Assembly: GCF_046507575.1 (NCBI RefSeq)
Contig: NZ_JBKFEY010000014.1
Coordinates: 1 to 64,000 of the forward strand
Length of the DNA: 64,000 nucleotides
Direction: 5' to 3'
DNA from: Pontitalea aquivivens
Lineage (GTDB): Bacteria; Pseudomonadota; Alphaproteobacteria; Rhodobacterales; Rhodobacteraceae
The translations under genes were made by a program, and so were the position numbers. Shown here piece by piece: positions 24,856 to 34,332 of the stretch (within the stretch, counting starts at the first letter, position 1; each line of letters starts with the position of its first letter). Below the pieces are notes generated by a model. The model saw nothing but the letters and a program-made list of their open reading frames with translations, searched no databases and had not been told where the DNA came from.

Positions 24856-27132
24856 TCAGATCCCTGCCGCACTGTCCGCGGCCCTTTCCTTGATGGCTTT
24901 GACACCTGCGCGCGCACGCGGCAGGCGGATTTCGGCAAGCGCGCCGCGATGGGCGCCCCCGGTGAAGGCGGGCGCATCGGTCAGTGTCAGCGTGCCGCCA
25001 TGTTCCTCGATGATTTTCTTGACGATCGGCAGGCCCAGCCCCGTGCCCTTGGCGCGCGTCGTCATGTAAGGTTCGAACAGCCGGGTGCGGTCTTCGGGCA
25101 GGCCCACGCCATTGTCGGCGATGCGGATCAGCACCTGTTCGGGACTGGCCTGCATGGTCACGCGCACCTCGGGGGAAAAGCCGGTGGGCGCGCCTTTTTC
25201 CACCAGGCTTTCAATGGCTTCGCCCGCGTTCTTCAGAAGGTTGGTGACCGCCTGGCCGATCATCGTCGCATCCAGTTCCACGATCACCGGCCCGTCGGGC
25301 AGATCGGCCGACAGCTGCGCGCCATGCAACGCGCCGTCCTGCAGCGTCACCGCATCGCGCATCAGCCGCGCCAGATCGTGATCGCGCCGGTCGGGTTCGG
25401 GCATGCGCGCAAAGCGCGAGAATTCGTCGACGATGCGGCGCAGGTCGTTGGTCTGGCGCACGATCACGCCGGTCAGCTGTTCCAGCGCCTCGGCCTCATC
25501 GCCCACAAGCGGCGAGAACTTGCGTTTGAGCCGTTCCGCCGACAGCTGGATCGGGGTCAGCGGGTTCTTGATTTCATGGGCGATACGGCGCGCGACATCG
25601 CCCCAGGCCGCCATGCGCTGCGCGCTGACCAGTTCGGTGACATCGTCAAAGGCCACCACATAGCCTTCGGGCGCGCCATCCTGACGCCGGCGCACGGCCA
25701 TGCGCACCAGAAGGCTTTCCAGCCGCCCCGCGCGCGACACGCGCACCTCTTCCTGTGCGACCTCACCCAGACCGTCCTGCAGGCGCTGGAACAGGTTGGC
25801 AAATTCCGGCACCGCCTCGGTCAGGGGGCGGTCGTGGTCGCGCCCGGGTTCCAGGTCCAGCAGCCGCATCGCGGACCTGTTGAGAAAATCGACCCGCCCC
25901 CCGGCATCCAGCCCGATCACCCCCGAGGTCACCGAGGACAGCACCGAATCAAACAGCCGGCGGCGTTCCTCGGTCTCGCGGTGGCTGGCCACCAGTTCCA
26001 TGCGCTGGCCCTTCAGCTGGCGCGTCATGCGGTTGAACGACTGTCCCAGCGTGGCGATTTCGTCATCGCCCTCGCCCTCGATGACCTGCGCGTCCAGATC
26101 GCCCGCGCCGACCCGTTCGGCCGCCAGCGCCAGCCGCCCGATCGGGCGCGACAGCCGTTCGGCAAACCACAGCCCCATCCAGACCGCGGCAAAGATCAGG
26201 ATCAGCGCGAAGCCCACATAAAGCAGGCCGAATTCGAACAGAACCTTGCCGCGCGTGGCCTCCAGCTGCTGATAAAGGCCGACGGTTTCGCGGGTGTCAT
26301 CCAGCAGCGACAGGATCTGCCCATCGACCGCGCGGCTGACATACAGATAGCGGTCCACGAAGGCATCCAGCCGCACCAGCGCGCGGAATTCCCCATTCGG
26401 CCAATCCTCGATCAGCACCGGCGCGGTGGCCGTCTCGGCCTCGGCCAGGTGGTTGGGCGCGGGCCTTTCGAAATTGAACAGATAGCTGCGTTCGCCGCGC
26501 GCGCGGATATCGCCCGCGCCATCGATCACATAGGCCTCGCGCAGGCCGCGCTGAATGCCCGCCTGCCCCGCGGTCAGCAATTCGCGCAGATCGCCGTCAT
26601 CCAGGAAGGTCGCGGCCTGCCGGCGCAGGTTCAGAAAGGCGGCCAGCGCCTGGGTGTCCTGCACCAGATCACGGCGGTGTTCGTCCTGATAGGCCTCGGC
26701 CGCGGCAAGCGATGTGCCCACCACCTGCCGGACCCGGTCGGAAAACCAGCCCTCAAGACCCACGTTCACCGTCAGCCCGGCGAAAATCGCCACCAGCACC
26801 GTGGGCACCAGCGCGATGCCCGCGAACACCCCCGTCAGCCGCAGATGCAGCCGCGACCCGGCCGAACGCGCCCGCCGCGCCGCCAGCATCTGCATCAGCC
26901 GCAGCCCGATCAGCCCCGCCAGCAGCAGGAAATAGACGAAATCCGCCAGCAGGATCAGCCGCAGCGCATTGGACGCCGCACCCTGCCCCATCGGCCCCAG
27001 CACGACAAAGGTGGCGAAGGCCAGCACCGGCCCCAGCGCCACCAGCCCGATCGTCGCGGCATTCTGCACGCGGCGCTGACGGCGCAATCGGCTTAGCCGA
27101 TCCCATGCGGTGCGATGTAGTGTGCCTTGCAC
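24856..27132 (-). CDS. ntrY: Sensor histidine kinase NtrY
   Basis: A 758-residue membrane kinase that phosphorylates NtrX in nitrogen and redox control. It has several N-terminal transmembrane segments and a periplasmic sensor part, then a further membrane helix near 300, a HAMP domain (RPIGRLALAAERV), a PAS domain, and the HisKA motif RRIAHEIKNPLTP with His519. The ATP-binding domain shows NLLKNAGEA, DNGVGLP and GTGLGL. The GTG at 27132 is chosen for its GGGGGA ribosome-binding site 7 bases upstream; the next upstream ATG would add 17 low-complexity residues. Confidence 0.93.
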   Translation of the reverse strand: MQGTLHRTAWDRLSRLRRQRRVQNAATIGLVALGPVLAFATFVVLGPMGQGAASNALRLILLADFVYFLLLAGLIGLRLMQMLAARRARSAGSRLHLRLTGVFAGIALVPTVLVAIFAGLTVNVGLEGWFSDRVRQVVGTSLAAAEAYQDEHRRDLVQDTQALAAFLNLRRQAATFLDDGDLRELLTAGQAGIQRGLREAYVIDGAGDIRARGERSYLFNFERPAPNHLAEAETATAPVLIEDWPNGEFRALVRLDAFVDRYLYVSRAVDGQILSLLDDTRETVGLYQQLEATRGKVLFEFGLLYVGFALILIFAAVWMGLWFAERLSRPIGRLALAAERVGAGDLDAQVIEGEGDDEIATLGQSFNRMTRQLKGQRMELVASHRETEERRRLFDSVLSSVTSGVIGLDAGGRVDFLNRSAMRLLDLEPGRDHDRPLTEAVPEFANLFQRLQDGLGEVAQEEVRVSRAGRLESLLVRMAVRRRQDGAPEGYVVAFDDVTELVSAQRMAAWGDVARRIAHEIKNPLTPIQLSAERLKRKFSPLVGDEAEALEQLTGVIVRQTNDLRRIVDEFSRFARMPEPDRRDHDLARLMRDAVTLQDGALHGAQLSADLPDGPVIVELDATMIGQAVTNLLKNAGEAIESLVEKGAPTGFSPEVRVTMQASPEQVLIRIADNGVGLPEDRTRLFEPYMTTRAKGTGLGLPIVKKIIEEHGGTLTLTDAPAFTGGAHRGALAEIRLPRARAGVKAIKERAADSAAGI

Positions 27133-27235
27133 GGATGTCCCCCGGTCTGCGCAAGCGCCGCCCCGCCCCGGTCCAGCCGCCACATCGGACGACCGAATCC
27201 GGCAGGCAAAAAGGCAACGCCTGACTGTTGCCGTT

Positions 27236-28621
27236 TTACATCAGCTTGCGGCGCCGTGTCACCTGAATATCCAGATCCGTGATCTTCTTGCGCAAGGTAT
27301 TGCGGTTGATCCCCAGAAGATCCGCACATTTGGCCTGATTTCCGGCCGTGGCCTCCAGCGCGATTTCCAGCAGCGGGGCCTCCATCTCGCGCAGGATGCG
27401 GTCATAAAGCCCCGGCGGCGGCAGGTTTGCGCCGTGCAGGTCGAAATAGCGCCGCAGGTGGCGCGCGATCGAGGCCGCCAGCCGGTCGCCTTCCGGTACG
27501 GGGCCGCGGGCGGGATCGGCGCTTGGCTGGCTGTGCAGCGCGGTCTCGACCTCGGCGCGGGTGATTTCGTCGCCCACCGCGGTCACGGCCAGCCGGCGCA
27601 GGGTATTTTCCAGCTGGCGCACGTTGCCGGGCCAGGAAAAGCCGCGGATCAGCGCCTGCGCCTCGGGCGCCAGGCGGCGCGCGCCCAGGCCTTCGCGTTC
27701 GGCGCGCGCCAGGAAATGATCGGCCAGCAGCGGGATATCCTCGACCCGGTCGCGCAACGGCGGCACGGCCAGCGCGATCCCGCCCAGCCGGTAGAACAGA
27801 TCACGCCGGAAGCGCCCGGTTTCCATCAGGGCGGCCAGATCGTGCTGGGTGGTCGCCATGATCCGCGGCGCGGGATCGGGCAGCGCATCCAGCAGGCGCA
27901 CGACGCGGGCCTGGGTCTCATCGTCGTAATCGGCCACCTCGTCGAACACGAGGCTGCCGCCCCGCACCCGCCCCAGCAACGCCGCGGGCCCCTCGGCGCC
28001 TTGCAGATCGCCCGCCTGCGCCACCACGAAGGGCAGCGTGCGCCGGTCGGAAAAATCGTGGATCGCACGCGCGATCAGCGATTTGCCGGTGCCGCTTTCG
28101 CCCTGGATCAGCACCGCAAGATCGGCATTCATCACCCGCGCCACCAGCCGATACAGCGCCTGCATCGCCGCCGTGCGCCCCACCAGCGGCAGATCCGATG
28201 CCTCGGGGGCCACCGCCGCAGCGGGATCGGCCGGGCGCGGAGCGGGCGCGCGACGGCGTCTGGTTTCCAGCGCGCGGGCCGCGCGTTTCATCAGATCGGG
28301 CAGATCGAAGGGCTTGGGCAGATAATCGAAAGCCTCGGCCTCGGCGGCCTGGATCGCGGTCATGATCGTGTTCTGCGCCGAAATCACGATCACCGGCAGG
28401 CCGGGGCGTTCCTTGCCGATGCGGGGCAGCGCCTCAAGGCCATTGCCATCGGGCATGACCACATCGGAAATCACCAGATCGCCCTTGCCCTCTTCGACCC
28501 AGCGCATCAGCGTCGTCAGGCTGGCGGTCGCATGCACCTTGCAGCCCGCCCGGGTCAGGGCCTGGGTCAGCACGGTGCGGATGGTGCGGTCGTCATCGGC
28601 GACAAGAACGGTGCCGTCCAC
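27236..28621 (-). CDS. ntrC: Nitrogen regulator NtrC, form lacking the GAFTGA loop
   Basis: A 461-residue response regulator: receiver with Asp53 (ISDVVMPDG), AAA+ domain with Walker A QGESGTGKS and Walker B FDEVAD, and a Fis-type HTH at the end (QAKCADLLGINRNTLRKKI). The stretch between LLGR and GGSLVFDE is about 20 residues shorter than in enteric NtrC, and GHEKGAFTGA is missing. The frame is intact, so this is not a sequencing break. R. capsulatus NtrC is known to lack this loop and to activate the sigma70 polymerase. It follows ntrB after three bases. Confidence 0.96.
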   Translation of the reverse strand: MDGTVLVADDDRTIRTVLTQALTRAGCKVHATASLTTLMRWVEEGKGDLVISDVVMPDGNGLEALPRIGKERPGLPVIVISAQNTIMTAIQAAEAEAFDYLPKPFDLPDLMKRAARALETRRRRAPAPRPADPAAAVAPEASDLPLVGRTAAMQALYRLVARVMNADLAVLIQGESGTGKSLIARAIHDFSDRRTLPFVVAQAGDLQGAEGPAALLGRVRGGSLVFDEVADYDDETQARVVRLLDALPDPAPRIMATTQHDLAALMETGRFRRDLFYRLGGIALAVPPLRDRVEDIPLLADHFLARAEREGLGARRLAPEAQALIRGFSWPGNVRQLENTLRRLAVTAVGDEITRAEVETALHSQPSADPARGPVPEGDRLAASIARHLRRYFDLHGANLPPPGLYDRILREMEAPLLEIALEATAGNQAKCADLLGINRNTLRKKITDLDIQVTRRRKLM

Positions 28622-28624
28622 GGG

Positions 28625-29734
28625 TCACTCCTTCTGGCTGCGGGGGACGACGGGCAGGGAAATGCGGAACACCGTGCGCCCGGGCACGGAATCCACGCTG
28701 ATCCAGCCGTCATGGTCGGATATGATCTTGGACACCAGCGCCAGGCCAAGACCCGTGCCGTTTTCGCGTCCCGAAACGAAGGGCTCAAAGATCGCGCCGG
28801 CCAGATCGGGCGGGATGCCCGGGCCGTCGTCGATGATTTCCACCTGCAAGGGCACCGGCTGACCGCGGCCATCGGCGCCGCGCAGGCGCAGGGCGTGGTC
28901 ATAGAAGGTGCGGATGCGGATGGTGCCCCCGGACTGGCCCCCGGTCTGGCCGCCACTTCGTTCCCCGGCCTGCGCGGCCTCGGTCGCATTTTTCAGCAGG
29001 TTCAGGAACACCTGTGTCAGCTGATCGGCATCGCCCAGCGTCGGCGGCAAGGACGGGTCGTAATCCTCGACGATCCGCATGCCCGCGCCAAAGCCAACCT
29101 GGGCGGATTTGCGCGCCCGGTCCAGCACGTCGTGAATATTGACCGCGCGCCGGTCGGGCGGGCGGACATCGCCGAATTGCTCGACCTGTTCCAGCAGCTT
29201 CACGATGCGCCGCGTCTCATCCACGATCAGGTCGGTCAGTTCGCGGTCCTCGCCCGACAGGCCCATCGCCAGAAGCTGCGCCGCCCCCGCGATTCCCGCC
29301 AGCGGGTTCTTGATTTCATGCGCCAGCATCTCGGCCATGCCGATGGCCGAACGCGCGGCGGACCGGACCATGCTGGCCCGGCCCAGCCGGTCGGCGATTT
29401 CACGCGGGGTGATCAGGAACAGCACCATCTGGGGATCTTCGCCCAGCGGCGCGGCCTGCAGGTTGCACTGCACCGGCGCGCGTTCGCCGGTGGTCACATC
29501 GACATCATTGACGAACAGCGCCGCGCGATTGGCGCGGACGCGGGCGAAGACCTCTTCCAGCGGGGCCGAGATCGCCAGCCGTTCGAACAGGCTTTGCCCC
29601 TTCAGCGCGCGCGCCGACAGGTTCAGGAACAGCTCTGCCGCCGGGTTCACCTCGGCCACGCGGTCGGCCCCGTCGATCAGCAGCGCCGGCGTGGGAAGCG
29701 AAGCCCAGATGATGCCGGGGGCAGGCAGGGTCAT
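28625..29734 (-). CDS. ntrB: Nitrogen sensor kinase NtrB
   Basis: A 369-residue soluble histidine kinase with a PAS domain (about 10-110), the phosphorylation site His139 in LAHEIKNPLAG, and the HATPase domain with FLNLLKNATEA, DDGPGIP and GTGLGL. A low-complexity Gly-Gln insertion (SGGQTGGQSGG, about 270-280) sits in the ATPase domain. It phosphorylates NtrC when nitrogen is low and is controlled by PII. Its ATG overlaps the dusB stop (ATGA), so expression is tied to dusB. Confidence 0.96.
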   Translation of the reverse strand: MTLPAPGIIWASLPTPALLIDGADRVAEVNPAAELFLNLSARALKGQSLFERLAISAPLEEVFARVRANRAALFVNDVDVTTGERAPVQCNLQAAPLGEDPQMVLFLITPREIADRLGRASMVRSAARSAIGMAEMLAHEIKNPLAGIAGAAQLLAMGLSGEDRELTDLIVDETRRIVKLLEQVEQFGDVRPPDRRAVNIHDVLDRARKSAQVGFGAGMRIVEDYDPSLPPTLGDADQLTQVFLNLLKNATEAAQAGERSGGQTGGQSGGTIRIRTFYDHALRLRGADGRGQPVPLQVEIIDDGPGIPPDLAGAIFEPFVSGRENGTGLGLALVSKIISDHDGWISVDSVPGRTVFRISLPVVPRSQKE

Positions 29735-30720
29735 GCGGCGATCCTTTCGCCAAAGGCCGCGCGGATCAGCGCCAGCGTCGCCTCGGGCGTTTGCGACACC
29801 ATCATCTCGGCGCGCAGCGGTGCCCCGACCTGATCGGCATACCAGCCCAGATGCTTGCGCGCCAGGCGCAGGCCAACGGCACTGCCGTAAAAGCCCAGTA
29901 TCGCCTCGTAATGATCGGAAATGAAATCGGAAAGTGCGTCGCCTTCGGGGATGGACGGGGCCGGCGCGCCATGCAGCGCATGGGCGATCTGGGCCAGCCG
30001 CCAGGGCGCGCCCTGCGCCCCGCGCCCGACCATCACCCCATCCGCCCCCGAGACCGCCCGCGCCGCGCGCGCCGATGCCGCATCGACGATGTCGCCATTG
30101 GCGATCACCGGGATCGACACCGCCCGCCTGACCGCCGCGATCGCCGCCCAATCGGCCTGACCCTTGTAGAACTGCATCCGTGTGCGGCCATGGATCACCA
30201 CCATCCGCACGCCCGCGGCCTCGGCCCTTTGGGCGATGTCGGGCGCGTTGCGGCTGTCGTCGTCCCAGCCCAGCCGCATCTTGAGCGTGACCGGCAGGTC
30301 CACCGCGCCCGTTACCGCCTCGATCAGGCGCAGGGCATGGTCGGGATCGCGCATCAGCGCCGAGCCGGAATAGCCCCCCGTCACCTTCTTCGCCGGGCAA
30401 CCCATGTTGATGTCGATGATCCGCGCGCCCATGTCGGCCACGATCCTGGCGGCCTCGGCCATCGGGCGCGCCTCGCGGCCGGCAAGCTGCACCGAACTGG
30501 GCAGGTCCAGTCCCAGTTCCACCCGCGCCTTGGCCCGGACGGATGGTTTCGCCGTCAGCATCTCGCCCGAGGCGACCATTTCCGACACCACCAGCCCCGC
30601 GCCGAACCGCGCCACCATGCGGCGGAACGGCAGATCGGTGATGCCCGCCATCGGCGCCAGAAACACCGGCGGGGTCAGGGCAAGATCGCCAAGGCGGATG
30701 GGGGATGCGGCAGCGGTCAC
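29731..30720 (-). CDS. dusB: tRNA-dihydrouridine synthase B
   Basis: A 329-residue FMN-dependent TIM-barrel enzyme (NifR3) that reduces uridine in tRNA. Motifs seen are APMAGITDLPFR near the start, the catalytic-Cys segment NMGCPAKKVTGGYSGSALM, KMRLGWDD, IHGRTRMQFYKG and ANGDI. The GTG at 30720 is the likely start, with AAAGGA upstream; in-frame ATGs further upstream would add non-conserved residues. It heads the ntr operon, the classic nifR3-ntrB-ntrC arrangement. Confidence 0.95.
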   Translation of the reverse strand: MTAAASPIRLGDLALTPPVFLAPMAGITDLPFRRMVARFGAGLVVSEMVASGEMLTAKPSVRAKARVELGLDLPSSVQLAGREARPMAEAARIVADMGARIIDINMGCPAKKVTGGYSGSALMRDPDHALRLIEAVTGAVDLPVTLKMRLGWDDDSRNAPDIAQRAEAAGVRMVVIHGRTRMQFYKGQADWAAIAAVRRAVSIPVIANGDIVDAASARAARAVSGADGVMVGRGAQGAPWRLAQIAHALHGAPAPSIPEGDALSDFISDHYEAILGFYGSAVGLRLARKHLGWYADQVGAPLRAEMMVSQTPEATLALIRAAFGERIAA

Positions 30721-30908
30721 GATGTATCCTTTCGGGCCCCAGCTAAACGCGATGCGGGGGCGTCTCAAACAATCTGGGCGTTTTTGGCGGCAAAAAACAG
30801 CAGTTGCACAAAAAATAATCACATGGCTGCCCCGAAATGCGACAAAAGCCTCGATTGCACCGCGGGCAGCTATCGCCTAAGCCATTGGCGCGGATTTGTG
30901 GAGGGTGC

Positions 30909-32036
30909 ATGACAACGGCCGTGATCATTGTCGCCGCCGGGCGCGGCAGCCGCGCGGGCGGCGGGCTGGCCAAGCAATGGCGTCCCTTGGGCGGGCGGAC
31001 CGTTCTGGCGCGGACGGTCGCGGCCTTTGCGGGCCTGGACCGCGTCGTCGTGGTGCTGCACCCGGATGAGATGATCCGCGGGCTTGAGGAATTCGGCGGG
31101 GCGGTGACGCTGGTGGCGGGCGGGCAGACCCGGTCGCAAAGCGTCAGGAACGCCCTGGAGGCCCTTGACGGGGCAGGGATTTCCAAGGTTCTGATCCATG
31201 ATGGCGCGCGCCCGCTTGTGCCGCGCGCGGTGATCGCGGCGGTGCTGGCGGCGCTGGATCATGCGCCCGCGGCCGCGCCCGCGCTGGCGGTGACGGACGC
31301 ATTGTGGCGCGGCGAAGATGGCCGGGTGACCGGCACCGCCGACCGCGACGGGCTTTATCGCGCGCAGACCCCGCAGGGCTTTCACTTTGACACGATCCTG
31401 GCCGCCTGTCGCGCCCATCCCGGGGACGCGGCCGATGATGTGGAAATCGCGCGCCGGGCGGGACTTGCGGTGGACATCGTCCCCGGCGCAGAGGACAATC
31501 TGAAAATCACCTGGCCCGAGGATTTCGCCCGGGCCGAGCGCATTCTGGGGGCCGCGATGGATGTAAGGCTGGGCAATGGCTATGATGTGCATGCCTTTTG
31601 CGAGGGCGATCACGTTATCCTGTGTGGGGTGAAAATTCCGCATTCCAAAGGGCTTATGGGCCATTCCGATGCCGATGTGGGGATGCATGCGCTGACCGAT
31701 GCGATCTATGGCGCGCTGGCGGCGGGCGATATCGGCCGGCATTTCCCCCCCTCGGACCCGCAGTGGAAGGGCGCGGCCTCGGAAATCTTTCTGGCCCATG
31801 CCGCGAAACTGGCCGGGGGCAAAGGCTATCGCATCGGCAATGTCGATGTGACGCTGATCTGCGAGCGCCCGAAGATCGGCCCTCATGCCCTTGAAATGGA
31901 AACGGAACTTGCCCGCATCATGGGGGTTGGACCGGATCGGGTGTCGGTCAAGGCGACCACCTCGGAACGGCTGGGGTTCACGGGCCGCGAGGAAGGTATC
32001 GCGGCCATCGCAACGGCAACATTGGTGCGCGCATGA
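30909..32036 (+). CDS. ispDF: Bifunctional IspD/IspF isoprenoid enzyme
   Basis: A 375-residue fusion for the MEP pathway. Residues 1-216 are IspD (CDP-ME synthase): AAGRGSR with a following KQW, then HDGARPLVP. From Met217 on it is IspF (ME-cPP synthase): the metal ligands in GYDVHAF, the loop MGHSDADVGMHALTDA, and a C-terminal KATTSERLGFTGREEG. The fusion is common in alphaproteobacteria. Its stop overlaps pgpA (ATGA). The intergenic space to dusB (30721-30908) is AT-richer and must hold both divergent promoters. Confidence 0.97.
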   Translation: MTTAVIIVAAGRGSRAGGGLAKQWRPLGGRTVLARTVAAFAGLDRVVVVLHPDEMIRGLEEFGGAVTLVAGGQTRSQSVRNALEALDGAGISKVLIHDGARPLVPRAVIAAVLAALDHAPAAAPALAVTDALWRGEDGRVTGTADRDGLYRAQTPQGFHFDTILAACRAHPGDAADDVEIARRAGLAVDIVPGAEDNLKITWPEDFARAERILGAAMDVRLGNGYDVHAFCEGDHVILCGVKIPHSKGLMGHSDADVGMHALTDAIYGALAAGDIGRHFPPSDPQWKGAASEIFLAHAAKLAGGKGYRIGNVDVTLICERPKIGPHALEMETELARIMGVGPDRVSVKATTSERLGFTGREEGIAAIATATLVRA

Positions 32037-32530
32037 TCCGGGTAATCAACACCTTTTTCGGTGTGGGGCTGATGCGGCCCGCACCAGGCACCTGGGGATC
32101 GGCGGCGGCGCTGGTACTGGGCGTCGCGATCGACCGCTACATCGGTTTCTGGGCGCTGGTCGCGGCCACGGTCGCGGTGACCGCCCTTGGTTTCTGGTCG
32201 GTGGGCCGGGAACTGCACGGCCGCCCCGGCGAGGATCCATCCGAGATTGTCATCGATGAAGTCGCGGGCCAGTGGCTGGCGCTGCTGTTCCCCGCCGCCG
32301 CCTTCTGGGCGCGGGGGCTGGAAGACTGGGCCGTGGTCGCCTATCCCGGCTGGGTCGCGGCCTTTGTCTTTTTCCGCCTGTTCGACATCTGGAAACCCTG
32401 GCTTGTGGGCCGGGCCGACCGGCGCGGCGATGCGGCGGGCGTGATGCTGGACGACCTGTGGGCCGGGGTCTTTGCCGGCCTTGCCACGATGGTCGCGGCC
32501 GGCGTGGCCCACGGGATTCTGATGCGATGA
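32033..32530 (+). CDS. pgpA: Phosphatidylglycerophosphatase A
   Basis: A 165-residue membrane enzyme that dephosphorylates phosphatidylglycerophosphate to phosphatidylglycerol. The family motifs are PAPGTWGS near the start, EIVIDEVAGQW in the first third, FRLFDIWKPW, and GVMLDDLWAG. Four hydrophobic segments are seen. It overlaps ispDF at the start and cinA/pncC at the end by four bases each, so the three genes form one operon. Confidence 0.92.
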   Translation: MIRVINTFFGVGLMRPAPGTWGSAAALVLGVAIDRYIGFWALVAATVAVTALGFWSVGRELHGRPGEDPSEIVIDEVAGQWLALLFPAAAFWARGLEDWAVVAYPGWVAAFVFFRLFDIWKPWLVGRADRRGDAAGVMLDDLWAGVFAGLATMVAAGVAHGILMR

Positions 32531-32997
32531 CCCCCGCCGATATCCTGACCGCCGCCAAGGCACGCGGCCTGCGCATCGCCACCGCCGAAAGCTGCACGGG
32601 CGGCATGGTCGCGGTGGCGCTGACCGATGTGGCGGGATCGTCGGCGGTGCTGGACCGGGGCTTTGTCACCTATTCCAACGCCGCGAAACAGGACATGCTG
32701 GGTGTGCGGGCGGGCACGCTGGCCGCCCATGGCGCGGTATCCGAAGCGGTGGCACAGGAAATGGCCGAAGGCGCGCTGGCCCGTTCGCTGGCCGATCTGG
32801 CGGTGGCGATCACCGGAATCGCCGGCCCCGGCGGGTCCGAATTCAAACCCGAGGGGCGCGTTTGCTTTGCCCTGGCACACAAGGGAACGCCCACCATCAC
32901 GGAAACCATCGACTTCGGCGCGCTGGGGCGCGACCGGGTGCGCCACGCCGCGCGCGATCATGCGCTGGCGCTGCTGGGCCGCGCGCTTCAGCCGTAA
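32527..32997 (+). CDS. pncC: Nicotinamide-nucleotide amidase (CinA C-terminal domain)
   Basis: A 156-residue stand-alone CinA C-terminal domain, which deamidates NMN in pyridine nucleotide recycling. Typical motifs are TAESCTGGMV (about 19-28), FVTYSNAAKQDMLGV, VAITGIAGPGG and KPEGRVCFA. The N-terminal CinA (molybdopterin-like) domain is absent, as in E. coli PncC. The last ten bases overlap the end of the convergent coq10-like gene. Confidence 0.92.
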   Translation: MTPADILTAAKARGLRIATAESCTGGMVAVALTDVAGSSAVLDRGFVTYSNAAKQDMLGVRAGTLAAHGAVSEAVAQEMAEGALARSLADLAVAITGIAGPGGSEFKPEGRVCFALAHKGTPTITETIDFGALGRDRVRHAARDHALALLGRALQP

Positions 32998-33437
32998 AGC
33001 GCGCGGGCGCGATCCTCGAACGCGCGCACGATCCGGCGCATCGCCTCATCAAAGACCACGCCGATCACCTTTTGCAGGATGGCGTTGCGGAATTCGAAAT
33101 CGACGAAGAATTCCACCTGACAGCCCCCGCCTTCACGATCCGCGAATTGCCACCAGCTGCGCAGGTATTTGAACGGCCCGTCCAGATATTCCGTATCGAT
33201 CCGCTGGCGTTCCGGCCAAAGCGTAACCCGGCTGCCAAAGCGTTCGCGGAAGACCTTGAAGGAAATCACCAGATCGGCCTCCAGCACCTCGGACCCGTCA
33301 ACCTGCAGCGCGCGCGACCGGATCCGCGCGGCCGAATTCCAGGGCAGGAATTCGGGATAGCGCCCGACATCGGCGACCAGATCATACATCTGCCGCGCGC
33401 TGTAGGGCATGACCCGCTGTTCGGAATGGCTGGGCAT
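32988..33437 (-). CDS. Coq10/RatA-like START-domain protein
   Basis: A 149-residue START (polyketide cyclase-like) protein. PYSARQMYDLVADVGRYPEFLPWNSAARI at the N-terminus and the C-terminal helix NAILQKVIGVVFDEAMRRIVRAFEDRA are characteristic of the Coq10/RatA group. Alphaproteobacterial members are thought to help ubiquinone trafficking, while E. coli RatA was described as an inhibitor of ribosome assembly. ATG 33437 is chosen because the conserved domain begins right after it. Confidence 0.85.
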   Translation of the reverse strand: MPSHSEQRVMPYSARQMYDLVADVGRYPEFLPWNSAARIRSRALQVDGSEVLEADLVISFKVFRERFGSRVTLWPERQRIDTEYLDGPFKYLRSWWQFADREGGGCQVEFFVDFEFRNAILQKVIGVVFDEAMRRIVRAFEDRARALYG

Positions 33438-33524
33438 CGCTGATCCGTTTCCGCCGTGACTTGCGGGGTTTCTTTGCGGTAAAGAGGGGGCGGAAATCAA
33501 GGCCCCCCACAGGAAAATGCCACG

Positions 33525-34064
33525 ATGACGCAGCGCGCCCATGTGATTGATCAGATGATTTCGGCCAAGAAGATCGCCGCCCGCGTCGAGGCGCTGGCGC
33601 ATGAAATCACCGAGGCCTTCGCCAGCACCGACAAGCTGGTGGTGGTGGGGCTGTTGCGCGGATCTTTCGTCTTCATCGCCGATCTGGTGCGTGAAATCGA
33701 CCTGCCGGTCGAGGTCGATTTTCTCGAAGCCTCCAGCTATGGCGATGCGATGACCTCAAGCCGCGAGGTGCGAATCCTCAAGGATCTGCGCGCCCCGATC
33801 GAGGGGCGCGATGTGCTGGTGGTCGAGGATATTGTCGATACCGGGCACACGCTGAACCATGTGATGGGCCTGCTGCGCGCGCGCAACCCCCGCCGGATCG
33901 AATGCTGCGCGCTGCTGGACAAGCCGTCGCGGCGCGAAGCCGATGTGCGCGCCACCTGGACGGGGTTCGAAATTCCCGACGAATTCGTGGTGGGTTACGG
34001 TATCGACTTTGCCCAGCGCAACCGCAACCTGCCCTTCATCGGCAAGGTCCGGTTCACCGAATGA
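33525..34064 (+). CDS. hpt: Hypoxanthine phosphoribosyltransferase
   Basis: A 179-residue purine salvage enzyme. The PRPP-binding motif VLVVEDIVDTGHT (about 99-111) is intact, as are GLLRGSFVF near the start and ALLDKPSRR. The C-terminal EFVVGYGIDFAQRNRNLPFIG is specific for the hypoxanthine/guanine group. It overlaps the following small ORF by four bases. Confidence 0.95.
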   Translation: MTQRAHVIDQMISAKKIAARVEALAHEITEAFASTDKLVVVGLLRGSFVFIADLVREIDLPVEVDFLEASSYGDAMTSSREVRILKDLRAPIEGRDVLVVEDIVDTGHTLNHVMGLLRARNPRRIECCALLDKPSRREADVRATWTGFEIPDEFVVGYGIDFAQRNRNLPFIGKVRFTE

Positions 34065-34240
34065 ACCTGACCTGGCTGCTGCGCATGGCGAAATGGGCAC
34101 GCCATCCGCCCTCGCCGCGGATGGTGAAGATCGCGGCCATCGCGGTGGCCGCCGCGCTGGCGGTTGTGGCGCTGGACTGGCTGGGCCTCTGGCCCGGTTG
34201 GGCGCGCGTCGAAAAGCTGCCGCGCGCGCCCCGCCCCTGA
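34061..34240 (+). CDS. Small single-pass membrane protein, unknown
   Basis: A 59-residue protein that starts on the last codon of hpt (ATGA overlap). It has a basic N-terminal third, one hydrophobic helix (about 22-46, ending in DWLGLWPGW) and a basic Pro-rich tail. No family was recognised. The tight coupling to hpt and normal codon use argue that it is real. Confidence 0.55.
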   Translation: MNLTWLLRMAKWARHPPSPRMVKIAAIAVAAALAVVALDWLGLWPGWARVEKLPRAPRP

Positions 34241-34332
34241 CGCCACCCCCTGACCCGGGCCCGTGCAGGTTGCATCAGGCAGCCCAAGGCCGCACACTGT
34301 CCCCACAACCCTGGCCCGAGACGGAGAAGCCG

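Noticed and set aside
24571..29833. Two very long plus-strand frames (841 and 907 codons) opposite ntrY, ntrC and ntrB
   Set aside because: They are His/Arg/Gln/Pro-rich shadows of genuine regulators with clear motifs, and show no domain of their own.
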